Of a DNA stretch of 64,000 bases, positions 11,766-25,600 are shown piece by piece. Within the stretch, counting starts at the first letter, position 1, and the number at the start of each line of letters is the position of its first letter. Source of the stretch: Macrostomum hystrix (Eukaryota > Platyhelminthes > Macrostomidae); NCBI GenBank assembly GCA_950097015.1, contig CATNEN010000001.1, forward strand, positions 14,811,001 to 14,875,000, written 5' to 3'. Both the position numbers and the translations under genes were made by a program. Under the pieces are notes generated by a model, which saw nothing but the letters and a program-made list of their open reading frames with translations, searched no databases and was not told the DNA's origin.

Positions 11766-11771
11766 TTTATT
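11766..11771 (-). terminator. Candidate poly(A) signal of the giant gene
   Basis: AATAAA on the minus strand about 280 nt after the stop codon at 12051-12053. It is the nearest canonical signal I noticed, but its use is unproven. Confidence 0.45.
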
Positions 11772-12050
11772 ATCAAGGAATGACCCATATGGTTGAGTGC
11801 ACCTCTGCCTGTGATTAGATTAGGGAATGGGTCACAGACTCCAATTGTGGGCCTAACTGTTGCTCAGGTAGAGGCACGCGATTTCTCTTAATAGGAAATA
11901 ATTTGCTCGAATTTGCATTGAGCAAATTTAAAAGAATCAACTTCAACTTGAAATTGTTAACGTCATTATATTTGTTGTAGGAGTAAAAACCTAAATACCA
12001 CAGAGCAGATATCTTCAGTATTTTGGTTTGTGTTCAGTGACCACGGCATA

Positions 12051-13670
12051 CTACTTGCATCGACCGCAGGTTTTCGAGCAAAGGCTGTGCAGTGTGGAGC
12101 ACATTTTAGATTTCTTGATGGCTTGACAATCGTTCAGCTTCAGTCGATCGTGACAACCTGAAAGTTTGAATTGGTTAAGCGATAATACATAGGCTGAGTT
12201 TCCAGCGATTCAATAGTTCCATGATTGTTGAATTATAAATCTCAGCTCAGCTTACCTTTGGCAGCGCTGACGCATTTCTCGCTTTTGGTGACTTTCTTAG
12301 CCACGCAACGGTATCCTCCGTGCTTGCTGTTGGACGAAACCGGATATGTGACGTAGTACTCAGTGCAAACCATGCGCCGACCGCATTTGCACGACGATCG
12401 GGTCTCCTTTCGCTTGGGGCACTTCGGCGAGCACTTAAACGATTCTGTGTGGGTCTGCACCACGCATTTGCCTTTGCGGCTCTTTTTCTCGGTGTACGAA
12501 GTCGTCACAGAACGCTGCCAGCCCTTTCCAGGAACATGAACACAACGGCCAACTTTGCGAGTACGGTCAAGGCCTCCGCAACCACTGCAGTCGACAATAC
12601 TAGCTCGCCTGTGAACCCTGCAATGGTCTTTGTCGCTGTGCCTGGACACAACAAGCCATGTCAGCTTGCGTTTGCCATGCTTCGAGCATCGTCCGACAAT
12701 CAATTTCGAGCCGACTGGACAGTTGACGCATCGCTTCTGGCTCTCTGACAGTCTGACGCGCCACAGGTGCATCCAATGATCGTAGTAGATGCCGCCTCGA
12801 GTGATCTTTTGCCAACCCTCCTTCGAGCAGCGACCAATCCGAAGGTGGATGAGATCAGCGTTTATCTTGTGTCTTCTGCATTGGCGGCAGCTGTGCCGGC
12901 AGAGCTGTCTGACTTTGGCGCTCTTGGAGCACTTGCCACGGTGCGCCACTTCTGTGCACCAATGCTTGGTGTCTTCACATTTGCGGCATGGCACTAGGAC
13001 GCGTTGAGTGCGTCGACGACAGCGACCGTAGTGGTGATAGTAGACGGCGACAAATGCATGACGGTAGCAGAATGGGTGTTGATGCTTGCCAAAGACTGGC
13101 CGGCAATGACACCGAGAGATTTTCAGGATGCGCCTATACGGGCAGACCAGTTTTCTGGCTTTGCAGGTCTTCTCAAACAGCAGACAGCCGGGAGTGAAAC
13201 GCAGTCCCAATGTGCCACGATGCAGACTATGATGATTTTGACGAAGGAGCTTGCAGTTGCTTGAAGCCGGGTGGTAGTCGAAGGCTCGACAGAGCGGACT
13301 AGCCTCACAGGAGCGACTGCAGGCCTCGAAAGTAGACTTCTTGGCGAGTATCAGATCAGTCTTTCCACCGATGCGGGCAGGCAGACGGGACTTGAGCTGG
13401 GAGGTGAGGCAGTGCTCTCCTGAGTAGACTATGGTTGGCTTGCTGCAGCCTGCAGGTTGATGGGTTTAAATTCCAAGAGGTCCAATGACTTAGTGTGAAC
13501 ATTGAGTGATACGAAAGCATGGCCTTTCAATGAACACTTACAATGTCCGCAGGTAGCAGCGCACAGTTGCTCAGCCAAATGTGGATGTCTCTTGCATATT
13601 TTAATGTGTTGCAAAGAGGCCCACTTCTTGCAGACCTTGCTAGGTAGTTTATCTATACACGCGGCCTTGC
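12051..13670 (-). other. C-terminal ShK, PAN/apple and ShK domains of the giant protein
   Basis: The end of exon 32 encodes an ShK domain (about residues 5017-5057, C-A-A-T-C-G-H-C end). Exon 33 opens with a PAN/apple-type domain (about 5061-5153): F-E-A-C-S-R-S-C, then P-L-C-R-A-F-D-Y and C-K-L-L, a family used for protein or carbohydrate binding. A second ShK (about 5215-5248, C-E-D to C-R-Q-C) and further basic Cys-rich sequence follow. Exon 34 (12051-12157) encodes a final ShK domain ending C-S-K-T-C-G-R-C-K and the stop. The terminal modules are less repetitive than the core, as expected for capping or binding ends. Confidence 0.82.
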
Positions 13671-16600
13671 AATCCACAAGCTGGTTGTAGACCTTGCTCT
13701 TGCAACGGCACCGCCTTGGCAGGTAGACAGTAACGCTGACCGAGCGTTTCCCGGAGTGGCATTTTCGTCCCAGGCGAACCAGCGGCTTGCGGCACAGGAT
13801 GCGGAGCCGATTTTCTTTGCTAACCAGCCTGCAATGCCTTGAGTCGCCGTGACGCGAGCGATGTACTAGGCGGTATCGATAGATTTTCACAGACAGCAGT
13901 CGGTTGGCATGGCAACGTGTGACGCGACGTGCTCGCTTCGGACAAGCGCAGAGGCTTACGTGAGATCGGCTGGTTTGCCTATAAGAGCAGTAATGATCAA
14001 TTTTAGACGTAAATGAGTGCCATTGATACTGTACTGTGTGGCACAATCTTCCAAAACAGCTCCATTTTCGAATATCTTTATCTTTACTCTCGCACATTTT
14101 CGTGAGCTCGAATCTGCCGCGGGGGATATACTTCGTATTTACTCTTATTTGGGGTACTGCCCCAGATAGAAGGCTTGGTGGATGTTGGTGCAATCTACGA
14201 CCATGAGGGCTAACCCTCAAGGTACAGTGAGAGTGTTCACTGCCTGACAGAAAAAGTCAGGCCAGATGTACACATCAGTTGGAGTGTGTGTTCGCGGACA
14301 GTATCTGTGCGTGTGTATTCATGTGTCAGCGAAATGGGGAGAATTTGTACTATCGCCGAAAAGATCCTTACAAATATTAATAAAGTAAAACAACTTTCGA
14401 GATTTGGAGATAAGTAAAAATTCGAGCAGCATTTACCGACACTTGCAGCCATCCCTGTACTGCCACGTCACTGTAACCACTGCAAACTTTCGTCCATCAC
14501 CAGCTGCTTCTTTAGCGGCCTTGGCAGCCCGACCGTGGCCGCATCGTCCCCAGCTTCTAGTGCGACGCCGGCTGCAGGTGATTCGCTCGCGACCGACAAT
14601 CCGCTTGCGCCAGCGACAGTGGTTGTTCTGAGGATGCAGCCAGAACTCTTTGGTGACCAGAACACCGTGACTAGCTGAACATTGTGTTGACCTGCGTTTT
14701 CGTTTGATGCATCCGCATAGACGCAGGCCGCTCTTTTGAGTTTGCCTCACACAGTGACAATTGCGAACGTGCCAGCTCTGTTTGTAATAGTGTCGATAAT
14801 AGCCTGTACCATGACGCTGGCAGTGCCCCTTCAGTATGCGGCTGCCCGAGCGGCATTGAACGGCTTGTTCTGAGCGCCGGGAGATCGGACGGCAGGCCCC
14901 GTGGAGCAGCTTATGCTTAATGTGAACACGAACCCGCAAGTGCCGGTGCTTGTCACAGAAGCTGTAGTTTCGACTCGGGCGCTTGCAGCCTGTTAAAATC
15001 AACGACAAAAATATTTTTTTTGTATTTCAACAAACTTAAATTGTTGTAAAAGTAGCTCGTACGTCTAACAATAACACATACGAAAAAACTGAAAATTAAT
15101 TCCCACTGTTGCCACTTACAGCAAATCTCGCTCCAGGTCTTGATCTTTCTTCGGCATCGGCACCCGTGCACGCTGTACGTGATCAGACTCTGCCTTCGTT
15201 GGCAGCTGTGTCGATGGCAATGACCACGGACAAATTTGCGATTGTGTCGACAAACCACTCGACGCTTTGAACATTGTCGTCGTTTTGTACAGCCGTATGG
15301 ATGTAGCTTGTAGCCAATGCGACATCGGACCTTGTACCAGCGACCGTGCTCATCGCGACGGCATGCTCGCTGACTGCGAGACGGCGGGCAACGGCATCGG
15401 ATAGGGCGCAGGTGGCGGCGTTTTGTGCGGCATATGCATGTGTTTTGATCGACGTATCGAGTTTCAAGAACATCGCGTCGCCAGTCATCAGCATCGCATT
15501 TTCCGCGATGTCTGATAGACGCGGAACGACAGTGAGCGTACAGCGATGCGGAGATGTCGATTCGGTGGATCACGCGGCGACAGACGCTTTTATGAGCATC
15601 AAAATTATAGCTGGTTTTGATTCGGATCCGTCGTCCGTGACTGCAGATCACTCGCTCGGAGTTTTTGCCAAGGCAGCAGCACACGCGGGACTTAGTGCTA
15701 CGGGTTCGCTGGCACTTGCCAGTATGCTTGTCCCGACGCCATTCAGTGTGAGTGATCAGTCGACGGCAAGTGTCGCGCTTGCATGCGCCAACTTGTTTCT
15801 TGGGGTTTCTTTTGCAGTGCTTCTGACAGGCGCGCTCAAAGATCCGCGAGGCCGGGAAGTGGTAGCTAACAATGGAAAGTGTCAATGTATTGTATTAATG
15901 ATTTAGTCATGTCAGGTCAAAGGCTGATAATATAACTGATCAAGAAATGCATCAAGTAGTAATCAAGTAGTACGAATGCATACCATAACTCTCTATAATC
16001 CCGGAGAACATGTAACCCTAAATACTTTGTTTATTAACATATTTTGGCTAACAAAGTGCTCGCTCCGACTTACTCTCGTTTTCCTCCCATCGTGAGATAG
16101 TGTAGTCGTCTTGGCTTGCTAGCCAGCCATTTCACGTAGCGACCGTCCTTTGGTAGCGAGCCGAATCCGATGACAAACACGCGGGCCTTGCGCCTGATCT
16201 TCTCGGCGAGAGTAACTGAACTTTGACTCTCCGTGTGCTTGCCCCTGGTCACAATGAGCACGATTCTTTTCACGCCTTTCGGGTGCCTCTGGCTGCTTCG
16301 GTGCAGCTGAGCATTGATGGCTTTCAGCGCGCCATGCAGATTAGTTTTTCCGTTAGTAAAGTCGACAAACGATATCGACTTGTGCTTACCGTGCGACTTA
16401 ATATGATGTTTGTGTACCGAGGAGCTGTAGGCAAACAAGGTGGTGCGAACCTTCGACGAGCCGTACTTGAAGTGGCGTAAAACGGTTTCCAGGAATCGGG
16501 CAACGTGGCTTCGATAGCCAGAATGAGCGTCGCCACCTTTCGGCGAGTGCAAATCGACAGCGACAACCAGCTCGACAACCTTGTACTTACACGAGCAATG

Positions 16601-19600
16601 GCGATTGTGGAGACGCACTCTACGAACGCATCTGCAGCCTTGCTTGGCCCAATAATGCACAGCGTACTGTTGGCGCCCTTGTTTGCAACGACCGTGAATG
16701 GCGTAGCGAAGTTTTTGAGGGCAGTGCACCGGTCGGTGCGCGTCGGAGACAGAGGCGTGGCAGCGACCGTCGTGCAAGCGGTAGCTCACTGTGCGGACTC
16801 GGATAGAGCCGTGGATGCAGGAGCGACTGCGTCTTGGTGCAGGGCAGCAGCAGCGACGACCTGTCTGGTGCACCTTGGTGGATGACACACAACGGCAGGC
16901 TCGAGCGTGGAATCGCTTGATGACGACTGTGACCGCACAGCTTCCGCCACGATGGCAGCGTTTTCGCTGCTTCGAATGCGGGCAGCGAACGTGGTGCCGT
17001 CTTACACTAGTACGACGGATGCACCGACAATGCGACAAGTGCCAGCAGGTGCGTGATATTACTATCTCCTTTCCGGTCGAGCTGCATCGACGCTTCTTGA
17101 CGCACGGCTGACAGCTTAAGAAGAAATAAAAACAACTTTTAGTAGTTAAGTGACGAATAGGAATAAGTATTGATTTTCATACAGTGGTATTTACCTTGAT
17201 CGGCACGGCACCTTCTTGAACTCTCGCTTGCATAGGCAGCCGACGCGGACGGCTCTTACATAGACCTTAAAGTACAAACCCTTTTGGCTGGAGTTAAAAG
17301 CTTTATGAGAATAGCGCCATGCCTTGTGGTGACCACAGAGCACCCGACGGAACCTTCGCTTAACCGACTTAAGACAGCGCCCATGCCTGAGCTTGTAGCT
17401 TGTACGAATGTACTCTACCAGGCCACGTTTGTGATGACAGCGAGAGTATGCGCGCGGTCGCCAACACCGGCAGGTTATACAACTTCGCCGGGTCACGCGT
17501 ACGCATCGACACGCATCTCTGCGCCAGCTGATCGTCTTCTTGACGTAGTAGAAGCCATATTTTGTTGGGTGGTCGCAGCGGCTGCGGCTAACTGACTCAT
17601 ATGGGCAAACGATTGGCAGGGAGTGAACTCGAGTCTGACGGAAACAGTAGCCATCAACTAGACGCCAGTGCGTCAGCAGAATCTCATTGTTGCATTCATC
17701 ATCATCTGAGCAGCTGCAGTGTCGCCGTTTAGTTGGACGCTGGCAGCCTAATAAAAAAATTCAAAGGAAAAACCGTCAAATAAAATGTATCTAATCACGA
17801 AAGTTTTAGAAAAAACAAAGTGCAATGGCACTCACGGTATCGTTTAAAATGGGTGCGACATCGCTTTACGCAACGGCAGCCTTTGCGCACAGTCCAGCAC
17901 TTGTCGAGCTTGAGAATGCCTCCCTTGAGACGTGTACTGCGATGGGTTTCGTTGCGCTTGCACTCTGTTAAAGTTCAGAGAAACGAACAGTTTTTGTATT
18001 TAAACTGCTTCATTCCGTGTCATTGTGCCTCTAGTGTGTCTAATTGTGTGTTAGAAGGATATGTTTCAATATTTCCATAGTGAATAATATGGCAGTTACT
18101 CACTTATCGCACGACTAGCTTGAGAGACTTGTTTCACACACTTCCAGTTGCGCAGAACTTGCTTGACGACCGTCACCACAATTTGGCCCTCCTTGTGTCG
18201 GCACTCCTTGCTGCGCTTGAGCCCGTGGCAGCAGCATGTTCGGTGCTTGTGACTGCTTTGCCAGACGCACTCGCTGGATTTCTTATCAAGTACTTGGCGC
18301 TTGAATACTAACCGCTGGCGGCATGAGTGACGATCGCACTTGCCCACTGACAGCTTGCGGCGCGCGTGGCAACCTGTCAGGCATCGATAATAATAATAAT
18401 AACTGCAGGAGTACTGCGAACAATAGCGCATCGTTTGGTGACACTAGACCCGCAGCCAGCGAAGAGGCAATTCTGTCTATTTCGCTGACTCCCGAGTACA
18501 CACTCACACAGGTTTGTACATCTGCCCTGACTTTCTCAGCGTCAGGCAGTGTACACTCTCACTGTGCCTTGGAGTTTTGCCCTCGAGCAAACCTCCAAAC
18601 CGTATATTGCAGGAAAAGTCCACAAGTATTCTCTCCGTGGCTGCACCCTAATTTATTGTATCCTAGCCCCGCTCAGGGACCTTTGTGAGAGCAGCCAACG
18701 CGTTATCCGCTCTGCAACTCATCCCTTCCGTGAGGCATCGATTGATACAGTTAGAACTGATTGCTTCAGAATTTTATTAGCTCACCACATCGTCTTGTGT
18801 GCCTGACTACTCGCTTGTAGCACCGGCAGCTCTTCACGTACGGCTTTACAACGATAATGCTCAGACGGCCGCTGCGCTTATCGCAAATCCTTTGCTTTTG
18901 AACCCGGCCGCAGTGAACGCGTTCCCGGTGTCGTTTGACAACTACTCGGCGGCAATGACCGTTTAGGAGGCGCCGCTCAGTTACGATGGATACACGAACG
19001 AATCCCGCTAGGCAGGACAGTTTCTTAACTGGCCGAGCATCGCAGCCGCATAGATGACGCTGGATCCGTCGGCTGCGGTGGCACTTGCACCTGGAAATTG
19101 TTTTTGAACTTCTAGCTCATTTTGCGACGAGATTTATCGACACACTATTGCGATTATTCAGAGCTTCAGTGTACAACATATATAAATAAGTATATACTTT
19201 TACGAGATAAAAAACGCAACACAATAACTAAAGCATCGCTCACTTCGCAACTCGCCAGCTGGTGCAAACCTCCTTTTTGTAGAAATCGCCTTTCTTTCCA
19301 CGCTTACAATGTCCGACCTCACGAGTCTTCTTAGGACAGGTCACAGGTAACTTATTAACGCTACGCGTCACTCCACAGGCGCATTTCGAAAGTTTGTAAC
19401 TGACGCGGATAGTCAGCCAGATACGGCCGGTCTTTCCGCCGTGGCAGACGCGTTTCTCGCTGTCCTTCGGGCATCGGCAGCGGCAGCGACGCCGCTCTGT
19501 GTTCTTCAAGCATTTGCACTTTGACAATTTTTTGGTGTGAATAACAGTCAGACGGTAGCCTTCGTGATCGCAATTGTGACGTTTCACCTGACGACCGACT

Positions 19601-22600
19601 TTACAGGGCACCGGATGTACTTTTTGCTGCCGGTGAAGGACGCATTTAGCTTTCGGCCCTGGACTTACTAGGCGCCACTTAAGAATCGTTTTAATCCAGC
19701 TGCCATTGTTATGACATCGGGTTGAGTGCTTAGATTTCGGGCATCGACAGGGCGCTTTGGTACGGTGCGACAGTTGCCACACGCAGCGGCAGTGACGCGC
19801 GACCAAGTGGTAAAATTTGAAGGATTTCAGTCCGCTCGAGTGCTTGCACTGACCGGCTCGAATGCGAAGCTTTTTCGGACAACGGACAGCTTTGACGGTG
19901 GTTTTAAACTTCTTGACGCAGCTGTGACCGCTCTTTGCCATCCAGAATGTCCGCTTGACCAGACGGTTAGGTTCAACACATTTAACAATGTGCTTTTTAC
20001 CGCCATACTTGCGAAAGCAGTCGCAAATGCGATGCGTCACACGTTGGCTCTTGCGACAACGACAGTTCTTGGCTTTCAGGTAGACTCGTTTCACGGATTG
20101 AACGTAATCAGTCTTGGCTGTGCATTTCTTTGGTGAAACAATCCGCTGTACAAGCTGCGGATGCTTATGACAAGATAGGTGGCGCTTTTGAACTACGCGG
20201 CTTCGCTGACAGCTGTTTTTGTGCAGACGATAGGAAACACTAATTTTGAGTATTAGGTCGTCCCTGCGACACACGGTCCGATGGTACGGCTTAGGACAAC
20301 GGCAACGTCGCTTCCGCCTTTCCACAACGACCTTGATGCATTTCTTCACTAGCTTATTTGTTCCAGGGATCTTAACTCCCGTGTTTTTCAGGTGATATCC
20401 TAACCAGATGTCGTGAGCAAACCTGCGACCACACTTTCCTGGCTTGTGAATAAGAGTGTGCGGACAAGAGCATCTCTGCTTGCGAACAATGGTACGCTTC
20501 TGGCAATGGCAGGCGACGGCAAAGTGTCTGGTCTTGCGAATTTGGCGGAACCCATCCTTGCCGCACTTTGACACGCGATACTGAGGCTTTTTGCGGCCAC
20601 AGTGCACTCGGCGACTGCGGGTTACGCGCCGGCGATGACAACGATGATCTCGGAGTTCATAGCTGCTGGTGACGGCAACGATAAGGTGTCGCTTGGCGTC
20701 GCAGCTGTGCTTGGTAATGGGACCGGGGCAGCAGCAGCGAAGATTTTTGGTGGCGACTTTGTGAGCAACACAGCCACACTTAGCTAGCCGATAGGCATAC
20801 TGTTGGACAGTGAAAGAGCATTTGTGACACTTGCTCTTTTTAGAGAATTTGCCCGGACATGACAGATGCTCATCCCTAATATGCTGCTTTCCACGACAAT
20901 ATCCTTTTCCATGAACCGGCTGGTAGCTAGTAAGGATCTGACGACGAGTCTTGTCGTGAACGCATTGTTTGGTTCGATGCGATGGCCGACAGTGACAAAC
21001 GTGTTTATGCTTGCTTGCCAAACGCCAGGTGCATCCGCAGTGACCGTTGCTTTGACGACGCAGGACATGAGTGACTGAATATTTGTCGCCTTTGTGGTTC
21101 AACTTGCACGGGCTGCGCTTGTTCTTCACACCGGAGCAAACTAGCGGTTTGAAATGGCGAGGGATTTGAAGTCAGTTAATAATTATTTTCACACGTAAAA
21201 GGTGAAAATTATCACTTTGTCAAATATCTTGTTACAATGACGAAACAATATCTCACCAACTTTACGACTTCTATTGTGCACTCTCTTGACGCACTTGTGT
21301 CCTTTGCTGCGAAGAACGTAGTAAATCTTCTTATGAACAATTTCGCGACCCCTGCGACAGTGAACGGATCGACGAGTTTTGAAACGCTTGATGAGATGAC
21401 AGACGCATGGCACCCATTTGAAAGCGCGCTTTCGGTAGCACTTGCAACCCTTGCGGTAGTAGCTCTGCAGTAGCAGCTTCTGGTAGCCGCTATGCCGATG
21501 TCCGGCCTTTGTGACGCAGCTGCCGTGCACGATGCTTTTGGTGCGTCGATGACGGCAGTCTGAAGCGAAATTCCAGAAATAACTCTAGCAATTTGTTATT
21601 TATGCCCGTGCAAAAGACAAAAGACTACTTACGAACTGGTCGACTTATAGTTCTCTGCACCTTGACACACTTCTCGCCCCTCTGTCTGTAAGTCACAATG
21701 CGCGTAACGAAAGCTCCATGTTGGCAAACAGTCTTCTTGCTGTTCTTCTTCCAACAGTCGCACTCGGCAGTTCGTCTTCGTGTTACGCGTCTACAAGCAC
21801 ACTTTTTCTTATTTAACCGCCAGGACACGCGGCGAATTACGCGAAGACAATCGACACATTTGGAGCGTGACTCCACAGCCGCTGGGCAGGTGTGCAATCG
21901 ACTTCTACAGCGACGCTTCTTAATGCAACGCTGCTGTCGGAAGCGAAGGTGATAGGTCACGTGACATGTTTTCCAGGCGCCACAACCGTCGCACAGTGTG
22001 TAGCGTCTAGCCTTCGGACAGGCGCAAAGGAAAAGGCGTCGACTAACTTTCCGGTGGCACTTGTGGTTGCTCAGACTGAACTTGATGACGGTGCGCACTT
22101 TGTGCCGGTGAACGCAAGGGCCCCAGTGAACTCGTTTCGGAGGGCATTCTGTTGTATAGAAATAGTGTTTTTGGTCGTTTTTTATCTATTTCAAAGGTAA
22201 CAATAACAATAATCATGTTATGTATTTTTTCGAGGTAAAAGTATTTTCATACACATGTACAGGCATGGAACTCACTGCATCGACCGCGGAAAAGCTTTAC
22301 ACGACGCTTGCAGTGGCAGCCGACCCGATACCATGTGACGCGAGTCTTCTCCCAGCGTCCAGATCGGCGATGACAGACTTCGCGAGTGTTGCTACGCGGG
22401 CAGTTCACCTGCCGATGACGCTTTCTGGTTTTAGCGACAAGTTTCTTCTGGTGGGCCAGAACTTTCCCGTGACGATCTTTCAACAGCGGCACGGACGTTT
22501 TTAATCTGCGAGGAGCGAGTTTCATTAGTCTATAGGCATAGAATTTGCGTGCAATAATGACCCTTAATCACATTCTAATCGGCAGGAATTCAAAGCTTTT

Positions 22601-25600
22601 TATTTAAAATTAAACTGGACCCACCTGTAGTGAACAGTCTCAGTGACCCATTGGCCCGTTTTCTTCTGGCAGTAATGACGCCGTTTCGGCTTCGGCTTGC
22701 AGCACAATTGCAGCGCCGACTTGACGTAGAGTTTCTCTTGACAGTGTCTGATGTAACATTGTCGCACCGACACTGAGCGTTTGCAGTGCTTGTTGCAACC
22801 ACCAAATCGAACCTTGGCTTTGCCACCGTCTCTGAGGCACGCAACCGGAAGCTTTGTGACTTTCTTCACTTTGTGACATCCGTGCTGATGCTTGTGATTC
22901 GGACGATAACTAACGACGATCTTCACCCAGGTCTTGCCATCGATTGCACAATAAGAGCGCTTGTGACCTCGCTGACAATGACAGAATTTCCGAACGGTGC
23001 TACGCTTGCGTACACAGCCGCAGCCGCGTCTGATAGTCCACTTCACCGAGTACCGATTGTACCAGGCGTGGCGCAGCTTCAGGCCGCAGTGCCGCTTCGT
23101 GAGGCGATGCCGGCGATAGCGGCGCTCACAGCGGATGTGACGTCGCCAGCTTCTCGTTGTGCAGCTGCAGGTTGGAGCATCGTGCCGGCTGAAGCAGGAC
23201 TTACGAGTGTAGACCAGATCGCCAGATTTCGCGTCGCAACGCCGATTCATTGTGGATTTCTTCTCACAGTCTAAATTAGTCACGGTCCAATAATATTAAC
23301 TGGGTTAGGATGCGAAAACTGCAGCCCGAAATTCTACCCCAGTTAATGTTGGAACCCATTTTACAGCGGGGTAAACTGAAGCAGTAGGGAATCACGAAGT
23401 AAATGTCTCGCATCAATGACGCACTCATTTCCACGAGTTGAGACTCAAACTCCCGTCCTCGAAGTCAGAAAGTACAATTTTTTTCACTGCGTTCTAACCT
23501 CCCTTAAAGCTAAAATAAAGAATTCAGAACTCACTGCAAGCAAACACTCGAACCGAGGCGCTCCTGCGGCACTTGCAATTGTGCGGCCAGTGCTTCACCG
23601 TTGTTCGTCTGCGTTGACAGTTGTGACACTTGGACCAGCTGACAGTGCGAGCTTTGCAATGAATTGAACGATGCTTAACAGTCGTCTTGCGTTGGCACTC
23701 GTGCAGATGGATCCAGGCTTTTTGATACAAGCGTTTCACCGCGGTCAGATGCCAAGTCTGTGTCTTTGTTTCGATAACGGCGCCCTTGTGAGTACAACTG
23801 CGCTTTGTTATCGGCTTTGGACAGCGACAGGGCTCAGTGTACCTGGAATTGGGTTTCATTAGAATAATTATTTTGAAGCTTTATGAATGAAGATGACATA
23901 TGTTGAACATCCGTGTCTGCAAAGCCAGACACTAATGCAAGCCAGAGAGAAGATGCTTGCTTACCAAAGACGTTTTTGCTTCAAGCAGTGTCGTTGAGCT
24001 AGCTTCTTGTGTGGATGCGACAACCTGTACGTGATTTTATAGATGTGTCTCTTCTCCTTTTTCTTTGTGCACTTCTCCTTGATAATGCGAGGTGGTCGGC
24101 ACCGACAAAGCAGGCGGCGAATTCGTCGTTCTCGACGACATCGACACGCAACTCGACGATAGCGCACGATCACGGCCTTCTGATGTCGAGTGTTCGGGTC
24201 GCACTTGTATAGGCGACTCCAGCCGCCCTGACACACTACTTTATGGGACACAGTTCTGCGTTGCTTTAGACACTTGCCATCTGTGAGTCGCCAGAATACC
24301 CTGATCTTCTGGATGAGACCCCTGGCAGCTTTGCAAACCTTGCGGCTCTTCGGTCTAGGACAGCAGCACTTCTTCGTGCGAGTGAGTCGCTTCACAAGAG
24401 TGCACTTGCAGTCCTTCACTTGGTACCGCAAAATCACTCGGCGTTTCTTGCAGTCCTTATCGCAGTCTCCAATGCGAACTCTGGTGTGCCTGCACCCAAC
24501 GGTAACACGAATCTTTTTCACCTTCTTCAAGCAGCGACCCTTTGTCAGCTTGTGCCTAGTCAGCACTGTAATCCACTTGTTTCCATGGCAACGCTTGACC
24601 TTGGTAGGCTTCGGACAGCAACAGGCTATCGAATGAGCTCGAGTGATTCGCTGGCAGCGGCACTTGTGTATCTTGTACCGGTGATAAAACACTTTCCCGT
24701 GACAATCCGGCCTACCATGGCACTTGGTGACGCGCCAGTGCCGCTTTGAGCACACCACGGGGCTGACGACTCGCTTGACTTGCTTGATGCACCGATTTTC
24801 GTGCAGAGATATGCGCCAACTAGTCCTGATGTGAATCTTGTGACTATCGCCTTTGCAGAATTTTCTGCTGTGACTCTTTGGACAGTCTGCAAAAGTTAAA
24901 GTTTAAATTATAATTTCTGGTGCACTTTCACGTAAAAAGTACCAAAGCTTCAACCACTAGGCTGTAACTTGGCTGTGAAAATAATGAAAAAAACGAAAGC
25001 GAAACTCACGGCAAATGATCTTCCGCCTCACGGCGCGACTGCTGCAGTTGCATTTGTGTCTTACAGGCTCATGCGACACGCACACCTTGATGCGGTAGCC
25101 AGAGTGCTTGTCGCATTTGCTGATTCTGCAGTTGGACTTTCTGCAGACTGAAATATAGTATTTAGCATGTTAAATTAGAAGTCCGTAGGGTGGCAAGTTT
25201 TGCGAGAGCCTCTATCAAAGTCGGGGATTCATTTCTGGAGCATTGATACTAGCTAGGTTTCTAAATGCGTAGCTACTAAATTGGCAACTAAGTCACAGCT
25301 CTATAGCCAGTAAATAGCGTCTGTCTCTCGCACAGAGGTCCCTGAGCTCGAATCCGCAGCGAGGCTAAATTCATTTAAAGTGCAGCCGCCATAAGAATGC
25401 ATGGGGACTTATTGCAAGGTTTTCGACCTTTTTGTAAAAAATGCCTGGTTATAAAAAAGTCAGGGCAGATTTGCCTGTGTGAGTTGGTGATTAAAAATAA
25501 ATCTCTGTTTATGTGTGCTCAGGAGTCAGGGGAGTGAGCAGAATTGGATACGGATCAACTACGGATCGGCTACGGATCAACTGCCACGAAATGATGAAGC

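Noticed and set aside
15346-15906. Plus-strand 186-aa Ala/Val/Thr-rich frame, and similar plus frames across 12320-32410
   Set aside because: Antisense shadows of the giant gene. Lys/Arg/Cys-rich codons on one strand give long Ala/Leu/Thr-rich frames on the other. No splice or domain support.
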